Below, in pieces: positions 8,244-16,611 of a DNA stretch of 45,243 bases. Location: NCBI GenBank assembly GCA_027483995.1, contig JAIXTK010000154.1, forward strand, positions 1 to 45,243. The letters run 5' to 3'. A model generated the notes under the pieces. That model saw only the letters and a list, made by a program, of their open reading frames with translations, was not told the DNA's origin and searched no databases. The stretch comes from Acetobacteraceae bacterium (GTDB taxonomy: Bacteria > Pseudomonadota > Alphaproteobacteria > Acetobacterales > Acetobacteraceae). The number at the start of each line of letters is the position of its first letter. The first letter of the stretch is position 1. The position numbers and the translations under genes were made by a program.

Positions 8244-9614
8244 ATGGCCGACTGGCTCGCCCCTGCCCTCGCCTATATCCCGCAATGGATCGCGCACCAG
8301 CGCCGCATCACGGAGATGCCGGGGATCGCGGTGGCGGTGGCGCAAGGCGGCAAGCTGGTGCTGGACCAGGCCTTCGGGGTTGCGAACCTCGGCAGCGGCG
8401 AGGCGCTGACGCCGAAGCACCTGTTCCGCGTGGCATCGCACTCCAAGACCTTCACCGCCGTGGGGATCATGCGGCTGCTGGAGGCCGGCAGGCTGCGGCT
8501 GGACGATGCGGCCGGCCACTACGTGCAGGGGCTGCACCCCGAGGTGGCGAAGGCCACGATCGCGCAGTTGCTGAGCCACACTGCCGGCATCGTTCGCGAC
8601 GGCGACGATACCGGGCAATGGGCGGATCGGCGGCCGTTCCTGAACGAGGCGGAGCTGCGGGCTGCCCTGGCCGAGCCGCCGGTGATTCCGGCCAACACGC
8701 GCATGAAATACAGCAACCACGCCTTCGGTCTGGCCGGGCTGGTGATCGCGGCGGTGACGGGCGAGGACTACAACAGCTGGATCGCGCGCGAGGTGGTGAA
8801 GAAGGCGGGGTTGGAGAACACCGCGCCGGATGTGCCGGTGGGGCCGAAGGTGAAGACCAGCCGGGGCCATTCCTCCAAATGGGCGCTGGGCGAACGGCTG
8901 GTGATCCCGGCCGATAACTGCACCCATGCGCTGGCATCGGCCACCGGGTTCCTGTCCACCGCCGGGGATCTCGCGCGGTTCTATGCCACGCTCGATCCGG
9001 CGGCGCCGAAGAGCATCCTCTCCGCGGCGAGCCGGCGGGAAATCACGCGGCAGCAATGGCCGGTGCCGGATACCGCGGGGGACCGGCACTATGGGCTCGG
9101 CACCATCCATGGCCGGGTGGGGGATTGGGAGATGTACGGCCATTCCGGCGGCTTCCAGGGCGTGAAGACGCAGACCGCGACGATCCCCTCACGGAAACTG
9201 ACCGTCTCCGTGCTGACCAATGCGGCGGACGGCACTCCGGGACTGCTGCTGGAAGGGGTGGTGCACATCCTGCGCGCCTTCCAGACGCACGGCGCGCCGG
9301 GCAAGGCGGTGGCGGGCTGGACCGGGCGGTGGTGGTCTTTGTGGGATGCCGTCGATTTGGTGCCGATGGGCAACACGGTGTTCGTGGCCGTGCCCGGGCA
9401 GGCGAACCCGTTCGCCGATGTGTCCGAGCTGGAGGTGACCGGGGCGGATACGGCGGTGATCCGCAAGTCCGGCGGGTTCGGCAGCCATGGCGAGGCGGCG
9501 CGGCTGGTGCGCGGGCGCAGCGGCAAGGTGGCCTCCGTGGTGTATGCCGGCGGCAAGCTGGTGGACGAGGCGGCGATCTGCAGGGAGTTGCGGGCGCGCT
9601 ACGCGGCCGGGTGA
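8244..9614 (+). CDS. Serine hydrolase, beta-lactamase/DD-peptidase (class C) family
   Basis: A 456-residue penicillin-binding-protein-like hydrolase. The nucleophile motif S-x-x-K is S65-H-S-K68, the Y-x-N motif is Y156-S-N158, and a third motif equivalent H-S-G-G is at 300-303. No signal peptide is evident, so it is probably cytoplasmic and may be an esterase or peptidase rather than a beta-lactamase. The last 110 residues form an extra beta-rich domain after the catalytic part. The ATG at 8244 is 24 nt after pdeM with a purine-rich GGAGACGG upstream. Co-transcription with pdeM is plausible. The substrate cannot be read from sequence. Two further unrelated members of this superfamily occur elsewhere in the window. 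Confidence 0.9.
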   Translation: MADWLAPALAYIPQWIAHQRRITEMPGIAVAVAQGGKLVLDQAFGVANLGSGEALTPKHLFRVASHSKTFTAVGIMRLLEAGRLRLDDAAGHYVQGLHPEVAKATIAQLLSHTAGIVRDGDDTGQWADRRPFLNEAELRAALAEPPVIPANTRMKYSNHAFGLAGLVIAAVTGEDYNSWIAREVVKKAGLENTAPDVPVGPKVKTSRGHSSKWALGERLVIPADNCTHALASATGFLSTAGDLARFYATLDPAAPKSILSAASRREITRQQWPVPDTAGDRHYGLGTIHGRVGDWEMYGHSGGFQGVKTQTATIPSRKLTVSVLTNAADGTPGLLLEGVVHILRAFQTHGAPGKAVAGWTGRWWSLWDAVDLVPMGNTVFVAVPGQANPFADVSELEVTGADTAVIRKSGGFGSHGEAARLVRGRSGKVASVVYAGGKLVDEAAICRELRARYAAG

Positions 9615-9680
9615 GGGTGTTGTACCGGCGGCAGCGCCCCATATGACAGCGGTGTTTCTGCCAGGAGCGTCGATCGCGCC

Positions 9681-11093
9681 GTGAGTGCCTCCCGATCACC
9701 AGTCTTGCTGTGGCTGCGGCGCGAGTTGCGCTTGGCCGACAACCCGGCCCTGGAGGCGGCGCTGGCCACAGGGCGGCCGGTGCTGCCGGTGTTCGTGCTG
9801 GACAAGGACAGCCCGGGGGCCTGGGCGCCAGGCGGGGCCAGCCGGTGGTGGCTGCATCACAGCCTCGCGGAACTGGCGGCGGAGCTGGCCGCGCGCGGCG
9901 CACCGTTGGTGCTGCGGCGCGGGCGGTTCGAGGAGGAGATCCCGCGCCTGGTGGCCGAGACCGGCGCGGCGGAGGTGCATGCCGGCATTCCCACAGAGCC
10001 GTGGGCGCGCGAGACCTATCGCCGGGTGATCGCCGCGTTGGGGCCGGTGAAGCTGCACTGCCACATGACCGCCCTGCTGCATCATCCCGATCGGCTGCGC
10101 ACCCAGGCGGGTGGGCCCTATGGCGTGTTTTCGCCCTTCGCACGGGCGTTCCGGGCCAGCGGGGCAGTTCCCATGCCGGTGCCGGCGCCGGGGGCGATCC
10201 CGGCGGGGCCGGACGTGGCGTCGGACCCGTTGGCATCCTGGGATCTGCTGCCGCGCACGCCGGATTGGGCGGGTGGGCTGCGGGCCGCCTGGGTGCCGGG
10301 CGAGGCCGGGGCGCAGGCGCGGCTGGCTGCCTTCGTGGCCGAGCGGATCGGGCAGTATCGCGGCGAGCGGGATGTGCCGGGGGTGGATTCCACCTCCCGG
10401 CTCTCGCCCTATTTCGCCTTCGGGGAGATCTCGCCGCGGCAGGTTTGGCATGCCGGCGCAGCCTGCGAGAAGTTCCGCGACGAGGTGCTGTGGCGCGAGT
10501 TCGCCGCCCATCTGCTGTGGCATCACCAGGCCTTGCCGGAGGCGCCGTTGCGCGCGGACTTCGCGGCGATGCCGTGGCGGGACGACCCGGCCGGGCTGCG
10601 CGCCTGGCAACAGGGGCGTACCGGCGTGCCGATCGTGGATGCCGGGATGCGGCAGCTTTGGCAGACCGGCTGGATGCACAACCGGGTGCGCATGGTCGTG
10701 GCGAGCTTCCTGGCCAAGCACCTGATGATCCCATGGCAGGCAGGCGAGGCCTGGTTCTGGGACACGCTGGTGGATGCCGATCTGGCGCAGAACGCGGCCA
10801 GCTGGCAGTGGGTGGCCGGGTGCGGGGCGGATGCGGCGCCGTATTTCCGGGTGTTCAACCCGGTGCTGCAGGGCAAGAAGTTCGACCCCGACGGCGCCTA
10901 TGTCCGCCGCTTCGTGCCGGAGCTGGCCCGGCTGCCGGAGAGCGTGATCCATGCGCCATGGGAGGCGCCGGTGCTGGTGCTGCAGGCGGCGGGGGTTCGG
11001 CTGGGCGCGACCTATCCGGCCCCGATCGTGGATCTCGCGGCCGGGCGGGACCGGGCCTTGCAGGCCTTCGCGGGGCTGCGGAAAGCCGCATGA
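9681..11093 (+). CDS. phrB: Deoxyribodipyrimidine photolyase (class I cryptochrome/photolyase family)
   Basis: A 470-residue flavoprotein that repairs cyclobutane pyrimidine dimers with blue light. The N-terminal Rossmann-like antenna domain begins L-L-W-L-R-R-E-L-R-L-A-D-N, the family signature. The C-terminal FAD domain shows G-E-I-S-P-R-Q-V-W, then D-A-G-M-R-Q-L-W-Q-T-G-W-M-H-N-R, and W-Q-W-V-A-G-C-G-A-D-A with A-P-Y-F-R-V-F-N-P, all typical of class I CPD photolyases. The length is normal. It starts with GTG at 9681; the upstream ribosome site is weak. Its stop overlaps the next gene (ATGA). It follows the ligase-associated repair genes on the same strand, adding to the local repair theme. 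Confidence 0.95.
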   Translation: MSASRSPVLLWLRRELRLADNPALEAALATGRPVLPVFVLDKDSPGAWAPGGASRWWLHHSLAELAAELAARGAPLVLRRGRFEEEIPRLVAETGAAEVHAGIPTEPWARETYRRVIAALGPVKLHCHMTALLHHPDRLRTQAGGPYGVFSPFARAFRASGAVPMPVPAPGAIPAGPDVASDPLASWDLLPRTPDWAGGLRAAWVPGEAGAQARLAAFVAERIGQYRGERDVPGVDSTSRLSPYFAFGEISPRQVWHAGAACEKFRDEVLWREFAAHLLWHHQALPEAPLRADFAAMPWRDDPAGLRAWQQGRTGVPIVDAGMRQLWQTGWMHNRVRMVVASFLAKHLMIPWQAGEAWFWDTLVDADLAQNAASWQWVAGCGADAAPYFRVFNPVLQGKKFDPDGAYVRRFVPELARLPESVIHAPWEAPVLVLQAAGVRLGATYPAPIVDLAAGRDRALQAFAGLRKAA

Positions 11094-11824
11094 TGGCGCC
11101 GGACGGTTCGCACGCCGCCGGGCGCCTGCCGCCGTCGCTGGTGCCGGATGGCATTCCACTGCGCGTGGTGGGCGACGTGCATGGCGATGCGCGAGCCTTC
11201 GCCCTGGCGGTGGCCACCGACCGCTTCGTGATCCAGCTGGGCGATATCGTGGACTATGGGCCAGACAGCGCGGAGGCGTTGCGCCTGGCGCTGCGCATGG
11301 TGGAGGAAGGGCGCGGCATCTTCCTGCTGGGCAACCACGACCACAAGCTGCGCCGCGCCCTGGGCGGCCGCAACATCCGGGTCGGGCCCGAGTTGGCCGT
11401 GACGCTGCGGCAGCTCGATCCCCAGCTGCGGCAACAGGCCGCGGTCGTCATCGACCGGGCGCCGGTGTGGCTACGCCAGCGCGCGGCGGACGGGTCCGCC
11501 CGGATGTTCGTGCATGGCGGCTTCCACACCGACATGCTGGGCCATGATCCGCCGCCGATGCCGGGCGGCAAGGTGCAGGGCGTGCTGGCCCGCGCGCTCT
11601 ATGGCCAGACCACCGGGCGCCTGCAGCCGGACGGCTACCCGGAACGCGTTCTGCATTGGGTGGACCATATCCCGCCGGGCATGACCGTCTATGTCGGCCA
11701 TGACCGGCGCAGCAACGATGGCCGGCCCTATCTGCGCACCGGGCGCGGCGGGGGGACGGCAGTGTTCCTGGATACCGGGGCCGGCAAAGGCGGGCATCTT
11801 TCCTGGATCGACCTGCCAGCCTAG
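11090..11824 (+). CDS. PPP-type metallophosphoesterase (Ser/Thr phosphatase-like)
   Basis: A 244-residue calcineurin-fold phosphatase. Metal-site motifs are G-D-V-H-G-D at residues 28-33, G-D-I-V-D-Y-G at 51-57 and G-N-H-D at 81-84. Later histidines occur in V-H-G-G-F-H and V-G-H-D-R-R. This is the PPP-like subgroup that includes bacterial serine/threonine phosphatases, ApaH/PrpE-type dinucleotide hydrolases and the phosphatase of Pnkp. Which activity applies cannot be decided from sequence. Translation starts at ATG 11090 within the photolyase stop (ATGA), immediately followed by a second ATG, so coupling with photolyase is likely. A G-H-D-R-R instead of the usual G-H-T-P near the C terminus is a small departure from PPP enzymes. 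Confidence 0.87.
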   Translation: MMAPDGSHAAGRLPPSLVPDGIPLRVVGDVHGDARAFALAVATDRFVIQLGDIVDYGPDSAEALRLALRMVEEGRGIFLLGNHDHKLRRALGGRNIRVGPELAVTLRQLDPQLRQQAAVVIDRAPVWLRQRAADGSARMFVHGGFHTDMLGHDPPPMPGGKVQGVLARALYGQTTGRLQPDGYPERVLHWVDHIPPGMTVYVGHDRRSNDGRPYLRTGRGGGTAVFLDTGAGKGGHLSWIDLPA

Positions 11825-11855
11825 GCTTCCCCGGGAACGAATAGGGAGCTGAGCC

Positions 11856-12224
11856 ATGGCTGCGGTGCGCTATCTCGTGCAGGACGTGCCGGCCGCGATC
11901 GCCTTCTACACGGAGCATCTGGGCTTCACGCTGCAGCAGCAATTCGGCCCGGCGATGGCGATCCTGGCGCGCGATGACCTCACGCTGTGGCTCGCCGGGC
12001 CGATGGCCTCCGCCGCGAAGCCGATGCCGGATGGGCGCCAGCCAGTGCCGGGCGGCTGGGGGCGCTTCGTGCTGGAAGTGCAGGACCTGCCGGCGCTGGT
12101 GGCGAAGCTGCGCGCGGCCGGGGTGGTGTTCCGCAACGACATCCTGGCGGGGCCGGGTGGCCGGCAGATCCTGGCCGAGGATCCTTCCGGCAATTGCGTG
12201 GAGTTGTTCGAACCGGGGACATAG
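11856..12224 (+). CDS. VOC family (glyoxalase/bleomycin-resistance-like) protein
   Basis: A 122-residue single vicinal-oxygen-chelate module pair. It has the typical V-x-D-V-P-A-A-I-A-F-Y-T-E-H-L-G-F start and the closing A-E-D-P-S-G-N-C-V-E-L-F-E sequence that holds the metal-ligand glutamate. Members of this superfamily range from glyoxalases and dioxygenases to drug-binding proteins, so substrate is unknown. A GGGAG ribosome site precedes the ATG at 11856. It lies 31 nt after the phosphatase on the same strand. Confidence 0.87.
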   Translation: MAAVRYLVQDVPAAIAFYTEHLGFTLQQQFGPAMAILARDDLTLWLAGPMASAAKPMPDGRQPVPGGWGRFVLEVQDLPALVAKLRAAGVVFRNDILAGPGGRQILAEDPSGNCVELFEPGT

Positions 12225-12311
12225 GACCGGTTCGGCCGGAACTGTCATGTGGCGCCGGCTGGCATGGCGGCCGCTTCGCGCTACTGTGGTGGCGAACCGC
12301 CACAGGAGGCT

Positions 12312-12839
12312 GTGATCTCCGCCTTTCGCCAGCTGCTGCTGATGCGGCACGCCAAGTCATCCTGGGATGACCCGCGGCTTTCGGACCATGCCAGGCCGTT
12401 GAACCCGCGCGGCCGCGCGGCGGCTGCGGCGATGCGGGGCATGATGCAGGCCGTGGGGCTCGCACCCGATATCGTGCTGGTGTCTTCCGCGCGGCGCACG
12501 TTGCAGACGCTGGAGGCACTGGAACCGTGGGACGACACGCCGCTGGTGGAGCCGATGGACGCGCTGTACCTCGCGGACCCTGCCCAGTTGCTGCAGCTGC
12601 TGCATGGGGTGGCGGAGACGGCGCGCAGCGTGCTGGTGCTGGGGCACAACCCCGGGCTGCATGACCTGGCGCTGATGCTGGCTGGCTCCGGCGACGAAGC
12701 GATCCGGCGCCGGCTGGACGAGGGGTTCCCGAGCGGGGCATTGGCCGAGTTCAGCGTGCCCGGGAGTTGGGCGGCACTGGGCGAAGGCAGCGGCCGGCTG
12801 GTGCGGTTCGTGACGCCGCGCGACCTGCCGGGAGAATGA
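12312..12839 (+). CDS. sixA: SixA-like histidine phosphatase
   Basis: A 175-residue histidine phosphatase of the short SixA type. The catalytic R-H-A motif appears as L-L-L-M-R-H-A-K-S-S-W. The second arginine is in S-S-A-R-R-T-L-Q-T and the second catalytic histidine in V-L-G-H-N-P-G. SixA enzymes dephosphorylate phosphohistidine in relay proteins or PTS components. The start was set at GTG 12312 because AGGAGG stands at 12304-12309; the spacing is short, and ATG 12342 is possible but would clip the first strand. A small hairpin (GTGGCG/CGCCAC) sits just ahead of the ribosome site. The next gene encodes a CHAD protein, a pairing that occurs in other bacteria. Confidence 0.85.
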   Translation: MISAFRQLLLMRHAKSSWDDPRLSDHARPLNPRGRAAAAAMRGMMQAVGLAPDIVLVSSARRTLQTLEALEPWDDTPLVEPMDALYLADPAQLLQLLHGVAETARSVLVLGHNPGLHDLALMLAGSGDEAIRRRLDEGFPSGALAEFSVPGSWAALGEGSGRLVRFVTPRDLPGE

Positions 12840-12852
12840 GCCGGAGCATGCG

Positions 12853-14283
12853 ATGACCCAGGCCCAAGCCGGCGTGGCGCTTGAGCTTTTGGTGCCGGTG
12901 GCGGAGATCGCAGTGCTGCGGCGCCAACTGCGGGGGGCGCTGGGGCGAGCCAGGCCCCTGATCGAGGAATGGCACGACGACAGTGAGGGCGCGCTGGCGC
13001 GCCGCGGTGTGGCCCTGGTGTCCTGGCGCACCGGGCGCCTTTCAGGCTGGAGGGCTGAGGCGCTGGATTCGTCGCGGGCACCAGGTGCCGTCGCGCCGGT
13101 GCGGGCCGAGGCGGCGACACTGGAAGCCTTGCCGTGGCTCACGCTGCCCGATGGGCCAAGGCCGGTGCAACGTTTGCAAGGGCGGGTGCGCGAGGGCCTG
13201 ATGGCCGATGTCGCGCTGCGGCTGGTGGACGGGCACCTGCAAGCCGGGGATGGGGTTGCGCGGCTGTTCCTGTCGGGACCGCTGGCGGAGGTGACGGCAC
13301 TGGCGCTGTCGCTGGCGTCGGCGATGCCGCTTTCGGTGCCGATGCGCAGCCTGTCCGCAGAGGCGCTGTTGCATGCAGGCCTCCCGGTGCCGACCCGGCG
13401 GCTTGGGGCACCAGACATGCCGGCGGGGCTGCCGCCTGGCACCGGTTTCGCCCACGCGGCGGGTCACCTGCTGGGCGTGTTGCTGCACTATTCTCCGGCT
13501 GCCGCAGCCGGACAAATTGGCGAGCCGGTGCACCAGATGCGGGTAGCGCTGCGCCGGTTGCGCGCCCTCACTTCGGTGTTCCGCGGCGTGGCAGCCTGCC
13601 CGGAACTGGACGCGGTGCGCCCGGGCTTGAAGGCGCTCGCCTCCGCGCTGGGCCCGGCGCGGGACTGGGATGTCTTCCTGGACGGCACCGGCCGGCGGGT
13701 GCTGGCGGCATTTCCGGAGGTTGCCGAGGTTGCGACGCTGATGGCCGCGGCGGCGGCATGCCGGGCCGAGGCCTATGAGGTATTGGCCACAACCTTGGTG
13801 GGGCCGGAGGTGCGCTGCCTCGCCATCGGGATCGCCACCCTGGCCATCGGGCGCCCCTGGGAGGGGGTGGGGGGGCTTCCCACGCCGGAGGCCGAGGCGT
13901 TCGGCGCGGCGGTGCTGGCGCGACGGCTACGCCAGGTTGCCCGGCAGGCGAAGGGCATGGCGTCCCAGCCCGATGCGGCGCTGCACGAGGTTCGGCTCAA
14001 GGCGAAGCGGCTGCGCTATGCCGCCGAAGTGTTCGCGCCGCTGTTCCCCGGGCGGGAGGCGCAGCGCTTCCTGCGGCGGTTGGCGGCCTTGCAGGAAGCT
14101 CTTGGCCACCTGAACGACAATGCCGTGGCCGCCGGGTTGATGCAGGCGCTGGCGGCACATGGTGGCGGCGGGCTGGCGGGCGGGCTGGTGCGCGGCTTCG
14201 TCGCCGGCCAGTCCGGGCAGACCCGACGAGACGCCACGCAGGCGTGGAGGAGGCTGCGCAAGGCCGAGCCATTCTGGGAATAA
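12853..14283 (+). CDS. CHAD domain protein with a degenerate CYTH-like N terminus
   Basis: A 476-residue protein. The C-terminal 280 residues form a CHAD domain, a helical bundle rich in conserved basic residues that binds polyphosphate. Its two halves show V-H-Q-M-R-V-A-L-R-R-L-R and L-H-E-V-R-L-K-A-K-R-L-R-Y, the repeated basic signature. The first 190 residues resemble a CYTH (triphosphate tunnel) domain. The E-x-E-x-K metal/triphosphate motif, expected near residue 10, reads A-L-E-L-L, so triphosphatase activity is probably lost. It follows sixA by 13 nt. A polyphosphate-linked role is known for CHAD and inferred here. Many basic residues and no signal peptide suggest a cytoplasmic or polyphosphate-granule location. 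Confidence 0.87.
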   Translation: MTQAQAGVALELLVPVAEIAVLRRQLRGALGRARPLIEEWHDDSEGALARRGVALVSWRTGRLSGWRAEALDSSRAPGAVAPVRAEAATLEALPWLTLPDGPRPVQRLQGRVREGLMADVALRLVDGHLQAGDGVARLFLSGPLAEVTALALSLASAMPLSVPMRSLSAEALLHAGLPVPTRRLGAPDMPAGLPPGTGFAHAAGHLLGVLLHYSPAAAAGQIGEPVHQMRVALRRLRALTSVFRGVAACPELDAVRPGLKALASALGPARDWDVFLDGTGRRVLAAFPEVAEVATLMAAAAACRAEAYEVLATTLVGPEVRCLAIGIATLAIGRPWEGVGGLPTPEAEAFGAAVLARRLRQVARQAKGMASQPDAALHEVRLKAKRLRYAAEVFAPLFPGREAQRFLRRLAALQEALGHLNDNAVAAGLMQALAAHGGGGLAGGLVRGFVAGQSGQTRRDATQAWRRLRKAEPFWE

Positions 14284-14498
14284 GACAAGCGACTCCATTT
14301 TGTCATCGATTCGCATGGGATTCGCACGGACACGAATCGAGTGTTGCGCGCATGCAGGCGGCGCGCTAGGTGCTGCCTTGGCCTGGGACTTCGCCCAGGC
14401 GCCTCCAGTGACAACCCGTGAGGAATCGCGGCGTGGCCCTGCATCGTCGGCGACGGATCTTCAGTGGCGGCCTGGCATCGCGGAACGGCGGTGGCGAC

Positions 14499-15014
14499 AT
14501 GCCGCGTGGCCTGCTGGCGACGCTCGCCGGGGCTGCTGTATTGGGCGTGGGCGCGCTGCTGCTGCAGCCGGCCGACCTGTTCGGCCGCGCACCTGCCATG
14601 ACCGGAACCGTGGCGGTGCCCGCGGCCCAGGTGGCCGTGGTCGATGGCCAGACCTTGCGGCTGGGCGAGACGGTGGTGCGGTTGCAGGGCGTCTCGGCGC
14701 CGCCGCGCGGCACCTCCTGCCTGCGGCCGGACAATAGCCGGTTCGATTGCGGGGCCGCCGCCAGCGATGCCCTGGCACAGCTGCTGCGCAGCGAACCCGT
14801 GGCGTGCCGGCTTTACGGGCGCGATGCCGGGGGTTTCCTGCAGGGGCTGTGCGAGGCCCAGGGGCTGGACCTCAACCGCGGCATGGTTGCCTCCGGCTGG
14901 GCACGGGCGCGCAGCGAGTCCCCGGGTTTTGCCGCCGCCAGCTTCGGCGATGAGGAGGGCCAGGCCAAGGCGGCGAACCGTGGCCTGTGGCAAGGAGGCG
15001 AAGCTTCCTTCTGA
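14499..15014 (+). CDS. Staphylococcal-nuclease-like protein, probably inactive
   Basis: A 171-residue protein with an N-terminal membrane anchor or signal sequence (hydrophobic residues about 5-22). An SNase-like OB-fold domain follows, with V-D-G-Q-T-L-R-L, V-V-R-L-Q-G-V-S-A-P-P and a C-terminal G-W-A-R-A and A-N-R-G-L-W, all hallmark positions. By eye alignment with staphylococcal nuclease, D21 is Q, D40 is S, E43 is P and R87 is G. Only R35 of the catalytic/Ca-binding set remains. It may therefore bind rather than cut nucleic acid. Two to four cysteines in the domain could form disulfides if exported. Start ATG 14499 is preferred over an upstream GTG (14418), which would add a basic stretch before the anchor. 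It stands alone between CHAD and gltA. Confidence 0.72.
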   Translation: MPRGLLATLAGAAVLGVGALLLQPADLFGRAPAMTGTVAVPAAQVAVVDGQTLRLGETVVRLQGVSAPPRGTSCLRPDNSRFDCGAAASDALAQLLRSEPVACRLYGRDAGGFLQGLCEAQGLDLNRGMVASGWARARSESPGFAAASFGDEEGQAKAANRGLWQGGEASF

Positions 15015-15084
15015 CCGCGCGGCACCCCGCCACTGCGCCCGGTTGCGCTGCCGCGGCGGCAGCCGTAGGTTTCAAGCCTTCTGC

Positions 15085-15093
15085 AAGGAGGTG
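15085..15093 (+). promoter_or_regulatory. Full-length Shine-Dalgarno-like AAGGAGGTG in the gltA leader
   Basis: AAGGAGGTG is a near-perfect match to the 16S anti-Shine-Dalgarno complement, yet no ATG, GTG or TTG lies at a usable distance after it. It sits about 120 nt upstream of gltA within the 15015-15209 leader, which otherwise holds no convincing gene. It could be a ribosome standby site, a relic, or chance. Confidence 0.3.
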
Positions 15094-15209
15094 GCCGTAG
15101 CATCGGCTGATCCGGCCGCTGGCCGGAGACGATGGCCGCCCTGCTGACTTGCGGCGTGCTACGGATTGTATCGGGCGGCGCGGAGCGCCACCAAGCCAGG
15201 GGATGAGGC

Positions 15210-16523
15210 ATGAGTGCGACGGCAAGCACGGGCGGCGGATCGGTCACGATCACGCTCGATGGCAGCAACAAGACAACATCGATGAAGCTGATGGCGGGCA
15301 CCGTAGGCCCGGCAGTGTTCGATATCCGCAAGCTGTACGACCAGCTGGGCGTGTTCACCTACGACCCCGGCTACGGCAGCACGGCATCCTGCGAGAGCAA
15401 GATCACCTACATCGATGGCGACGTGGGCGAGCTGCTGTATCGCGGCTACCCGATCGAGCAGCTGGCCGAGCAGTCCACCTTCCTGGAAGTGGCGCACCTG
15501 CTGCTGAACGGCGAGCTGGCCGATGCTTCGTCCCAGAAGGAATTCGACCTCGGGATCATGCGGCACACGATGCTGCACGAGCAGATCCGCCGCTTCTTCG
15601 ACGGGTTCCGCCGCGATGCGCACCCGATGGCCGTGATGTGCGGCGTGATCGGCGCGCTATCGGCGTTCTACCACGACAGCCTGGACATCAACGACCCCGA
15701 GCACCGTCGCATCAGCGCCTTCCGCCTGATCGCCAAGGTGCCGACGATCGCCGCCTGGGCCTACAAGTACTCGATCGGGCAGCCGTTCATCTATCCGCGC
15801 AACGACCTCGGGTATGTGGACAACTTCCTGTACATGATGAACGCGGTGCCGGCCGAGCCCTACACGGTGCCGCCGGTGCTCTCGAAGGCCATGGAGCGCT
15901 GGTTCATCCTGCACGCCGACCACGAGCAAAACGCCTCCTCCTCCACCGTGCGTCTGGCCGGCTCCTCCGGCGCCAACCCGTTCGCCTGCATCGCGGCGGG
16001 CGTGGCGAGCCTGTGGGGCCCCGCGCATGGCGGCGCCAACGAGGCGGTGCTGAAGATGCTGGCCGATATCGGCGACGTGAAGAACATCCCGCAGTTCCTG
16101 TCCGAGGTGAAGGACAAGAACAACCACACGCGCCTGATGGGCTTCGGCCACCGCGTGTACAAGAACTACGACCCGCGGGCGAAGATCATGTCGCAGAGTG
16201 CGCATGAGGTGCTGAAGGAGCTCGGCATCAAGGGCGACCCGCTGCTGGACCTGGCGATGGAGCTGGAGCGGATCGCGCTCTCCGACGACTACTTCGTCAG
16301 CCGCAAGCTGTACCCGAACGTGGATTTCTATTCGGGCATCATCCTGAAGGCGATGGGGCTGCCGGTGAGCATGTTCACCGTGCTGTTCGCGGTTGCCCGC
16401 ACCACCGGCTGGATCAGCCAGTGGAAGGAGATGATCGAGGACCCGTCGCAGCGCATCGGCCGCCCGCGCCAGATCTACACCGGCGCCGGCCGTCGGGATT
16501 TCGTGCCGATGGGCAAGCGGTAG
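15210..16523 (+). CDS. gltA: Citrate synthase (type II)
   Basis: A 437-residue citrate synthase that condenses acetyl-CoA and oxaloacetate at the entry of the TCA cycle. The N-terminal beta segment (about 1-60) is that of the hexameric, NADH-sensitive type II enzymes. The active-site histidines are visible in [21 protein letters not shown] and M-G-F-G-H-R-V-Y-K, and the catalytic aspartate in Y-P-N-V-D-F-Y-S-G. The C terminus closes with [11 protein letters not shown]. Length is normal. An AGGGGATGAGG stretch precedes the ATG. The gene is monocistronic, with a strong terminator 55 nt after its stop. Allosteric control by NADH is a family property, not shown here. Confidence 0.98.
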   Translation: MSATASTGGGSVTITLDGSNKTTSMKLMAGTVGPAVFDIRKLYDQLGVFTYDPGYGSTASCESKITYIDGDVGELLYRGYPIEQLAEQSTFLEVAHLLLNGELADASSQKEFDLGIMRHTMLHEQIRRFFDGFRRDAHPMAVMCGVIGALSAFYHDSLDINDPEHRRISAFRLIAKVPTIAAWAYKYSIGQPFIYPRNDLGYVDNFLYMMNAVPAEPYTVPPVLSKAMERWFILHADHEQNASSSTVRLAGSSGANPFACIAAGVASLWGPAHGGANEAVLKMLADIGDVKNIPQFLSEVKDKNNHTRLMGFGHRVYKNYDPRAKIMSQSAHEVLKELGIKGDPLLDLAMELERIALSDDYFVSRKLYPNVDFYSGIILKAMGLPVSMFTVLFAVARTTGWISQWKEMIEDPSQRIGRPRQIYTGAGRRDFVPMGKR

Positions 16524-16577
16524 TCGTCCCGCCGCCTGGCAGAAGGGCGGCGATCGATCCAGGACCTAGCCATGGTG

Positions 16578-16611
16578 AGCCGGCCGGATGGATACATCCG
16601 GTCGGCTTTTT
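16578..16611 (+). terminator. Rho-independent terminator of gltA
   Basis: Arms at 16578-16590 and 16595-16607 pair over 13 bp with a single G-U type position, closed by a GATA loop and followed by a run of five T. Its position just after the citrate synthase stop and its strength make this the clearest terminator in the window. Confidence 0.9.

Noticed and set aside
6321-9143. 940-codon minus-strand open frame spanning several genes
   Set aside because: It runs opposite three well-supported genes, crosses their intergenic gaps and has no recognisable fold; a composition artefact.
14381-14400. GCCTGGG/CCCAGGC hairpin between the CHAD and SNase-like genes
   Set aside because: Stable stem but no T run or operon end that would make it a terminator; likely chance in GC-rich DNA.
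15132-15206. 25-codon frame ending 3 nt before the gltA ATG
   Set aside because: Only a weak, too-close GGAG precedes it and codon use gives no support; kept out of the gene list.
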